Positions 42,991 through 43,745 of a DNA stretch of 43,745 nt are shown here, piece after piece. Made by a program: the position numbers and the translations under genes. Origin of the DNA: an uncultured Pelagibacteraceae bacterium (GTDB lineage: Bacteria > Pseudomonadota > Alphaproteobacteria > Pelagibacterales > Pelagibacteraceae); contig CABYVK010000011.1 of the NCBI GenBank assembly GCA_902522385.1, positions 1 through 43,745 on the forward strand, written 5' to 3'. The notes under the pieces were generated by a model. It did not search any database. It was not told the DNA's origin and saw only the letters and a list, made by a program, of their open reading frames with translations. Numbering within the stretch: position 1 is the stretch's first letter; the number at the start of each line of letters is the position of its first letter.

Positions 42991-43745
42991 TTTTCTCTTT
43001 TATATTTCATTATCATTTTTTTAATATTATCAAAAGAAGTTCCACCATAAGATTTTTTCGAATTAATTGAATTTTTTAAATTAAATACTTTTAATACATC
43101 TTCTTTAAGTTTGGGTTCAATTTTTTTTAACTCATCTAAAGTTAATTCATTTAACTTCTTTTTTCTTTTTTCAGCCAAATTAACTACAGCAGCAGTTTTT
43201 TGGTATGCTTTTCTAAAAGACATTGAGTGATTTTTCACAAGATAGTCAGCTAAATCAGTGGCTGTAATATATCCAGAATTAGCAAGTTCTAACATTTTAC
43301 TCTTATTTGGATTACAATTTCTTAGTATTTCATCGCAAATTTTTAAACAATTATTTAGATTGTCGTTTGATTTAAAAACAATCTCCTTATCGTCTTGCAA
43401 ATCTTTAAAATAAGACAGTGGTAAGCCTTTTAAAATTGTAAGCATCGAAAATAAATTTCCATAAGCGCTTCCCGATTTTCCACGCAAGTACTCTAAAAGA
43501 TCAGGATTCTTCTTTTGTGGCATTATAGAAGATCCGGTAACAACTTTATCAGATAAATTGATCAAGTTAAAAGCATCCGAATTCCAAATAATCAACTCTT
43601 CAGCAATTCTAGAAATATGCATAGCACACACAGATGAAGCGTATAAAAAATCTAAAACAAAATCTCTATCTGAAACTGTATCAATAGAATTATTTGTAGG
43701 TATTTTGAAACCAAGTTTTTTGGTTGTATAATTTCTATCTATATT
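42987..43745 (-). CDS. argH: Argininosuccinate lyase, 5' part outside the window
   Basis: Last step of arginine synthesis, splitting argininosuccinate into arginine and fumarate. The frame stays open to the right edge (base 43745) and gives 252 C-terminal residues of an enzyme normally about 460 long. Upstream of the first internal Met it reads LGFKIPTNNSIDTVSDRDF, and further on TGSSIMPQKKNPDLLEYLRG, the fumarase/aspartase-superfamily signature with its mobile catalytic loop. The missing N-terminal ~200 residues lie outside; this is not a truncation. Confidence 0.97.
   Translation of the reverse strand, partial: NIDRNYTTKKLGFKIPTNNSIDTVSDRDFVLDFLYASSVCAMHISRIAEELIIWNSDAFNLINLSDKVVTGSSIMPQKKNPDLLEYLRGKSGSAYGNLFSMLTILKGLPLSYFKDLQDDKEIVFKSNDNLNNCLKICDEILRNCNPNKSKMLELANSGYITATDLADYLVKNHSMSFRKAYQKTAAVVNLAEKRKKKLNELTLDELKKIEPKLKEDVLKVFNLKNSINSKKSYGGTSFDNIKKMIMKYKREK

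Noticed and set aside
1-43745. CRISPR arrays, insertion sequences, prophage genes, tRNA or rRNA
   Set aside because: No regularly spaced repeats, transposase or phage motifs, CCA-ended cloverleaf or rRNA signatures were seen; every large stretch is filled by core genes.

Overview
This window looks like a piece of a SAR11-clade alphaproteobacterial chromosome (Candidatus Pelagibacter or a close relative). The DNA is very AT-rich. Genes are packed with gaps of 0 to about 60 bases, stop and start codons often overlap, and even convergent genes share stop bases. The gene orders are typically alphaproteobacterial: trpS-nfu-tsaB-fur-miaB-phoH-ybeY-lnt-metK, irr divergent from fabA-fabB-fabI, mutM divergent from ubiE-ubiB-coaBC-dut, and rpsT-dnaA-dnaN. 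I saw no mobile element, prophage, CRISPR array, tRNA or rRNA. This is core genome, so the interest lies in streamlining and regulation.

Layout. 1-3006: dnaK (C-terminus outside the window) and grpE, each behind a heat-shock-sigma-like promoter, with rdgB divergent. 2990-5625: an envelope cluster (LpoA-like periplasmic protein, rsmI, DolP-like BON lipoprotein). 5626-7911: malic enzyme fused to a phosphotransacetylase-like domain. 7964-12164: murJ, trpS, nfu and a Bax-like glucosaminidase. 12161-13222: a polysaccharide deacetylase whose 5' end overlaps a strikingly short tsaB. 13170-19470: tsaB, a Fur-family regulator, miaB, phoH, ybeY, lnt, metK. 19477-26112: the transcription/translation operon nusA-infB-rbfA-rpsO-pnp, without rimP, ylxR and truB, behind a terminator-like hairpin. 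26115-28749: fabA-fabB-fabI followed by a probable 39-residue membrane peptide.

28817-31786: irr and a rubrerythrin/Fe-S protein/DUF3501 operon. An identical 20-base sequence in opposite orientation lies before irr and before rubrerythrin. It matches the Irr operator (ICE) of other alphaproteobacteria, so it probably ties iron sensing to rubrerythrin and perhaps to fabA. 31783-36898: ubiE-ubiB-coaBC-dut-ThiF/MoeB-SH3, read leftward. 36928-40934: mutM, rpsT behind a strong promoter with a GC-rich discriminator, a 311-base repeat-bearing gap, then dnaA-dnaN. 40931-43745: plsC, lysA, a 43-residue LptM-like lipoprotein and the C-terminal part of argH, read leftward.

The most useful second looks are the paired Irr boxes, the half-size TsaB and its 5'-overlapping neighbour, the hairpin in front of nusA, the T-poor repetitive pnp leader, the two small proteins, and the repeats before dnaA. 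I found no wholly unknown multi-gene system. The least characterised module is rubrerythrin/Fe-S/DUF3501.
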